Source: Toxotes chatareus
Lineage: Eukaryota; Chordata; Actinopteri; Toxotidae
Direction: 5' to 3'
Length of the DNA stretch: 64,000 nucleotides
NCBI GenBank assembly: GCA_016801885.1
Contig: CM028898.1
Coordinates: 13,304,858 to 13,368,857, forward strand
Shown here: piece after piece, positions 59,801 to 64,000 of the stretch
How positions within the stretch are numbered: position 1 is the first letter of the stretch
Layout of the letters: every line of letters starts with the position of its first letter
Notes under the pieces: model-generated
Seen by the model: the letters and a program-made list of their open reading frames with translations, nothing else
What the model was told of the DNA's origin: nothing
Database searches by the model: none
Translations under genes and position numbers: made by a program

Positions 59801-62800
59801 CGGCACCAATAAAAATTAAACCGCTATCATAAATTTACCCTCCTTATCTACTCCTCTATGTGCTATATGCTCTGACAGGTATATTACAGGTGTTGATATC
59901 AATATTGTTATTTAAGGCTGCACCGACAATGAGGTAATGGGGAGAATCTGAGAAGAGGAAGAGGATGAGTGCAATGATATGAGGTTTACTTGAAGCTTGG
60001 GTTAATTGTAATTAAGTGACTTGCCTTTGGAGAGGGGGTGACAGTGCAGTGGGGAAGGTCACGGCCACCTTCACTTTCCACCCAGATGAGCCGATCGATA
60101 AGTGGGGTGCACAGGCAACTGGATCACATCCTTTGAAAAAAACACCCTTATTCTCTCTATATCTCGCCCCCTCGCTGTCTAGATCTTTCTCCTCCCCCAT
60201 CTCTCATCCTTCCCCACCCCTCTCTCACACTGAGTTGATAAGAAAAAATAAGAGAGCAGAGCTAATTTTGTCAGGCCTCCCTGGGGAGAGTGAAGCCAAA
60301 AGTGCCATTAACAGTATATTTATACACCCTCTAGCACCCCTTTGTGCTACTAGGTAAGCTCTCCCAAAGGTCACTGAGTGGGTGGGAGTCCAAAGGCATA
60401 AAAACATGCACACATACAGACTAGCAACAAGTCCCCAAGAGTGTGATTAATTTGGCCTGGCCTGCCAGCACTGGCTGATGATACAGCAAAATTATTTCTG
60501 AGCTTTGTGCTGTTGGATGTAACCAGTGATGTACTCTAGAACTGCATCGCACCCTTCACAGTGTGCTGTGTGCTCTGGGCAGGGATGTAGTTGAGGGATT
60601 TGTGTGTGTGTGTGTGTGTGTGTGTGATTGAATGCATGGTGTGTGGGGACATTAGACAACTCAGTGTGCTCTCAACTTCTTTTTTTTTCCCTGCAGCTTG
60701 GTAAGAGCTTCTCATGTAATCTGGAAAGTTCTTAAAGTACAATAAACAAAGGAGAGGTAGCCTCATCCACGGTGACGCTCTCACTTATTTTCTTTCAAAT
60801 TCTTGATTTCTGTCTGTTTTCCTCTTTGATTGTCTCCGTTCTCGTTGAGCAGCAAGCTGGGAGAAGTTGTTTCAAGTACCTGCAGTCTGGAAAACCCTCT
60901 TATTTTCTGACGATGTTCTGTAACTTGCAATTGTGTGGCTTGCATTTCTTGGACAGGTATAAAACTATCCCAGTTGAATCATGATTACAAAGGATGAGTG
61001 ATGTTAGAAAATATCTAGATCTTTGTAAAAAGATCAAAGGTACAAGTCTTTGTACATAAAGACTCTGATTTGCAAAGCTGACTGGTTTCTTCACCATAAA
61101 AACTTTGACTGAGGTTTCATTTTGTAATGGAAATTTAGAGTGCTAAAACTCACTTCAGGGACCAGCGATTCCTCCAGCTTTTCAAATCTACCCTACAGCT
61201 CTTTCTCCTTCCTTTCCTAGTTCACACACTTGTTGCCTTTCCTCCTGAGGTCACTCAGATCAGGGGAATAGTGCAGACATAAAAGTGAAAATTTGAGGAT
61301 GGTTACTGTGGCCAGTCTGTAGTTGAAATGTCTTTTTGATCTTGGGTGAATTTCACTTCTGCATTTTGTTTCGGCAGAGATCAATGGAAGAATACTCTCC
61401 TATCACATTTTTTTTCTTAAATTTCTTTTCACTTTGCAACATATGTGTGCATTGTATGTGCTGCAGGATTGTGTTTTTTTCTGTCTCAGCACATTAACCA
61501 CGGAATTTCAATTTGTGTCTTAGCAGCATGTCATGAACACATGCGTAGTGATAAATGCGCATACCGCTGCATTTCCTTCCATGAAAAATGAATGTCGTAC
61601 AACAAGCAGTTATATATCAGATGTAATTGCACTCACAATTCATCTATAGCCTGTGGGCACTCCTATTTGTTGTGTCAGTGACATTTATGTAAGGGGAGCA
61701 TGAAGCTAATGCAGTGTGACTAAAGCAGCATTAGAATTTTTGCTTGGCTTACTAGACATCCAACTTTGGGAATTGGAAATATGTACAGAAGGCCACTGTG
61801 CTTGTGTAGAGAAGTAGAGGTTCAGTTGGGCTTAGATGGATTACAAGGGGCTTATACTGCTCACTGACTTTAACTAACGTAGGCTTCTGTAATTAATGTA
61901 TGGAAACACAATGTGATTGTTTCTTTATGTATGTGACCAGATGGCACCAATAAACAGTACTCGCTAATTTTCATTTACAAATTCTCTCCTCTCCTGTCCT
62001 CCCCTCTCCCCACCTGCCACTTTAGACACATCTGATAAGCCAGATGTGCTTTGCAGCACATAGGAGATGATGGCTCCCCATGCTGCACCACATGTTCGCT
62101 TACTTTTTCACTCACAACACACTTTTATGAGTTTGGTGATAAAGAGATTAAGGCTGCCTTGTGCAAGATTGAAAGAGGATAATTGCCTTTTTAGATGGTG
62201 TAAACTCAAACAGTTGTAAGATCTGTTCCTTGCTCAATCCTTGTTGAATAGGAGTTTTACCCTGTCGTTCTGTCAAGTTGATATTGAGGGTTGCTTTCAT
62301 ACACTTTCAAGAATGTGTACTTGTGTGCTTTTTGGTTATAATCCTGATAGCTGTGTGTATGTGAGTGTAATTCTTGCAGGTTTTGAACTAGGTTGGCATG
62401 ATGTTGATTATATGGATTTTCTCTCTCCGTACCTTGCCACAGTGCTGGTCAAAACAGATAGGGATCTGAGTGGTGAACCCCAGCAATTCACTCAACAAAT
62501 TGGCCATTTTGTTTGCCTCATCCCTTTGGATAGACAATCCTCTATTTCAGCTGGCTAGATGCTATCTGCAGCCCTTTTGTATACACTCAGTATCCATTGA
62601 ACAGTAAATGGCTTTTTCACAGGCCATGGCTTTTTCAAAGGCCTTGGACTTACTAGATAAACATTATGGCGTGCAGCTGGATAAGGCCAATTGTTAAATG
62701 TCTAGTTTAGTATTTTCCTTAATCGATAAAACAACTTAAAAGTGTCTCTCCATAATTTGATGCTCTCCTTAGAATGATACTCCTTTTTCCAGCATAATAA

Positions 62801-64000
62801 TAATTAAGTTCCCATACTGAATTATTCAAATTTGACTATTAGTATTCTTATTATAGTAATTCTAAAGGAAGCTACAGGTTGGCACAGGCTGCATTACAGC
62901 TAATATTGATCTCACACACATACTACACACCTTTCACTGGCTGAATTAGTTTCATCCAAAATTACTGAGCACATGTCTGACATATCCTGGTCTGGCTTTG
63001 TGATTACATTCATAGTGACAATGTTTCACACAACAGGTCATCAAACCACTTGGCCTAAATTGAGTGAGCTGATAAATTCATGAATACATTCTAAATATAT
63101 TCTGCAGCAGCTCCAGCTTATCTGGAGGGAAACCATCATAAAAGGACACTGTGCTGTGATAGCACTGCAGGGCACATTCAGGTGAAAGACACATCAGCCC
63201 GGCTACATGCCACTGTGATCTCTTTTTCAGCACTCTTTGGGTGGTTCAGACAAGGCTCTGCTGAGCAGCTGTCACACATACAAGCTAGTCCCAAACATCT
63301 AGAAATTACGTGACACATCAAGAAGGTACTTTTCCTGTTCATGCTGAATCATGAATGTGTTTCTCTGATGTTTCTCTTTGGCTGAACCCTGTTAACACCC
63401 GACCCTTTTTCATTGATGATTTGTAGATTTGTGGATTTTCTTTTTTTTTTTGCCAGTATGCATTTGATACGAGTATAAAGTTGGGAGGCACAGATGCAGT
63501 TCACTGGATCAGTATTGGCATCGATACCGACCTCACAATATTAAACAGATCAGCCGTGATGTGACTGAAAAATTCAGTTTTTCCTCTTTTCATTTAGTCA
63601 CAGTGCACAGTTTTTCGTCAGTTTTTAGTACCACAACTACTTCTGGCCTCATGTTACCTTACATAAAAATGATTTCAGTGAATTCCATGCAGTGAGCAGT
63701 ACAAATTTTAAATTAGAGAAAAAGAGAGCACTGGTATTGCATAAGTACTCCGTATTGGCAGGTACCCTGAGTGGAGGTATTGGAATCGGTGTCAGTAGAG
63801 AAGAAGTTGGATGAAAAGTTGGACAGTGTAAAGTGCAGGCAGTAAGATGACTATGAGATGTCTTACCCCTCTCTGTGGGCCTCCCCCTTCTCCAGTTCCT
63901 GGATGACCCCCAGCAGCACCTTGATGGTCTCTTGGCTGGAGCTGATGAGATTTTCCATGGCCTGGAGCTGTGCTTTAACATCCCTGTCCTGATTCATAGG
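47250..64000 (-). CDS. insyn2a: insyn2a (FAM196A), C-terminal part, nested antisense in dock1
   Basis: INSYN2A is a neuronal protein of inhibitory postsynapses linked to gephyrin. The nested gene reads right to left with exons >=64000-63867, 57853-57782 and 47433-47250 (stop at 47252-47250). Phases join exactly (GG/A glycine, AG/C serine), giving 128 codons from the Met at 63997. The order is a predicted helical stretch rich in L, Q and E (AMENLISSSQETIKVLLGV), a Cys motif (NCDTCRNSAC), then VELDFKQQEDKLQP and a basic tail ending HARWKLWFL. The 5' exon or exons, with most of the protein, lie beyond 64000. INSYN2B, nested in DOCK2, is the alternative, but the DOCK1 host points to INSYN2A. Confidence 0.92.
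49860..50220 (+). mobile_element. L2/CR1-like LINE relic (end of reverse transcriptase and 3' region)
   Basis: Plus-strand frame at 49884-49949 reads KLVQNSTARILADARKRDHI, close to the LVQNAAARVLTxTRKRxHIT motif at the end of fish L2/CR1-type reverse transcriptases. Further on, fragments of the usual PLSYxxL and SFxxALKxxLF ends can be followed only with frameshifts and stops. It is a dead, 5'-truncated copy. Confidence 0.7.
50708..50726 (+). repeat. Poly-A tract
   Basis: Nineteen A residues, about 500 bp after the LINE relic. It is probably too far away to be its tail. Confidence 0.9.
50825..50877 (+). repeat. (CA)n microsatellite
   Basis: About 26 uninterrupted CA units, the longest dinucleotide repeat in the window and probably polymorphic. 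Confidence 0.97.
51185..51240 (+). repeat. (TTA)n/(TTTA)n microsatellite
   Basis: TAT/ATT triplets with one interruption, followed by TTTA tetramers. Confidence 0.9.
55074..55170 (+). repeat. Fragment of a dispersed fish repeat
   Basis: The start taaaggagaactcgggtcaa tttaac matches the head of a repeat I recall from fish genomes. The other end was not found, and the boundary on the right is a guess. Confidence 0.4.
57118..57178 (-). repeat. Fragment of dispersed teleost repeat family A (copy 4)
   Basis: agttaattttctgtctatca gctaatcaatcgact corresponds to the AATCGATTAATCG core of the family seen at 3713. It is short and diverged. Confidence 0.4.
57782..57853 (-). CDS. insyn2a: insyn2a internal 72-nt exon with CxxC motif
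   Basis: The minus-strand acceptor is atcttccccacag/A and the donor TAC AG/gttagt. The first base completes GG/A (glycine), then it encodes LSYRTGQDTANCDTCRNSAC and IIY, with AG starting the serine completed by the last exon. Length 72 = 1+69+2, so phases match both neighbours. The three cysteines (C-x2-C-x4-C) are a family hallmark. It is too short to show up as an open frame of its own. Confidence 0.95.
59210..59612 (+). repeat. Relic of a dispersed teleost repeat (family C, copy 2)
   Basis: ttgagatgtctgccttcacc, tcatttacggtgctcaaagc and tctttccagaagcaatgtgt, ending in aatttgggtgaactgacc, correspond to the fish repeat that ends ATTTGGGTGAAC. The left end is unclear. Open frames here on both strands are repeat-derived. 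Confidence 0.6.
60600..60626 (+). repeat. (GT)n microsatellite
   Basis: About thirteen TG units inside the insyn2a intron. Confidence 0.95.
63480..63815. repeat. Possible dispersed-repeat relic rich in 'tattggcatcgatacc' phrases
   Basis: cagtattggcatcgatacc, gtactccgtattggcaggta and ggtattggaatcggtgtcag recall a fish repeat whose units read TATCGG/TACTCGG. It sits beside the insyn2a coiled-coil exon. It is recognised from memory and its limits are uncertain. Confidence 0.4.
63867..64000 (-). CDS. insyn2a: insyn2a coiled-coil exon (upstream end at or beyond the window edge)
   Basis: The minus-strand donor is GAG GG/gtaaga at 63867. The frame, open to the window edge, reads MNQDRDVKAQLQAMENLISS, SQETIKVLLGVIQELEKGEA and HRE from 63997. 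This is the highly conserved INSYN2 helical segment. The 5' boundary cannot be set: it either continues beyond 64000 or uses the cag at 63991-63989 as acceptor, and conservation of the NQ(D/E)R start favours continuation. Confidence 0.9.

Larger units (their letters stand above)
57854..63866 (-). other. insyn2a intron upstream of the 72-nt exon
   Basis: A 6013-bp minus-strand intron (donor gtaaga, acceptor cacag). It contains a family C repeat copy (59210-59612), a (GT)n microsatellite (60600-60626) and a repeat relic next to the coiled-coil exon (63480-63815). No other exon is recognised on either strand. Confidence 0.8.

Noticed and set aside
1..64000. CRISPR arrays, operons, phage or bacterial defence genes
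   Set aside because: The DNA is clearly vertebrate intron-exon sequence, and the tandem repeats found are simple microsatellites or transposon relics.

Overview
The window is vertebrate nuclear DNA, almost certainly from a ray-finned (teleost) fish and probably an acanthomorph. It holds widely spaced GT-AG exons, introns from about 0.1 kb to more than 24 kb, many simple repeats, and decayed copies of dispersed repeats that I recall from fish genomes. There are no operons or prokaryotic signals. Nearly all longer open frames are intronic noise.

Plus strand, 47-39732: twenty consecutive internal exons of dock1 (dedicator of cytokinesis 1, DOCK180), a Rac guanine-nucleotide exchange factor. Their phases join perfectly into 723 codons with no stop (743 if exon 5 uses its upstream acceptor). 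They encode the part after the N-terminal SH3/helical region, the whole DHR-1 (C2-like, phosphoinositide-binding) domain (exons 7-11) and much of the armadillo-like helical middle. The 5' exons lie before the window. The catalytic DHR-2 and proline-rich tail lie after it.

Minus strand, 47250-64000: nested in the very long dock1 intron that begins at 39733 is the 3' end of insyn2a (FAM196A, inhibitory synaptic factor 2A). I find three coding exons: a coiled-coil exon at the right edge (from 63867), a 72-nt cysteine-containing exon (57782-57853) and the terminal exon with the stop (47250-47433). This matches the human arrangement of INSYN2A inside DOCK1, and supports dock1 rather than dock5 for the host gene.

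The rest is intron. It contains a 619-bp element with 19-bp terminal inverted repeats (45032-45650), an L2/CR1-like LINE relic (49860-50220), relics of several dispersed fish repeats, a scrambled local duplication (26106-26869), several perfect hairpins and many microsatellites. The observations most worth a second look are the nested antisense gene, the alternative in-frame acceptors of dock1 exon 5, the tandem donors of exon 16, and the inverted-repeat structures.
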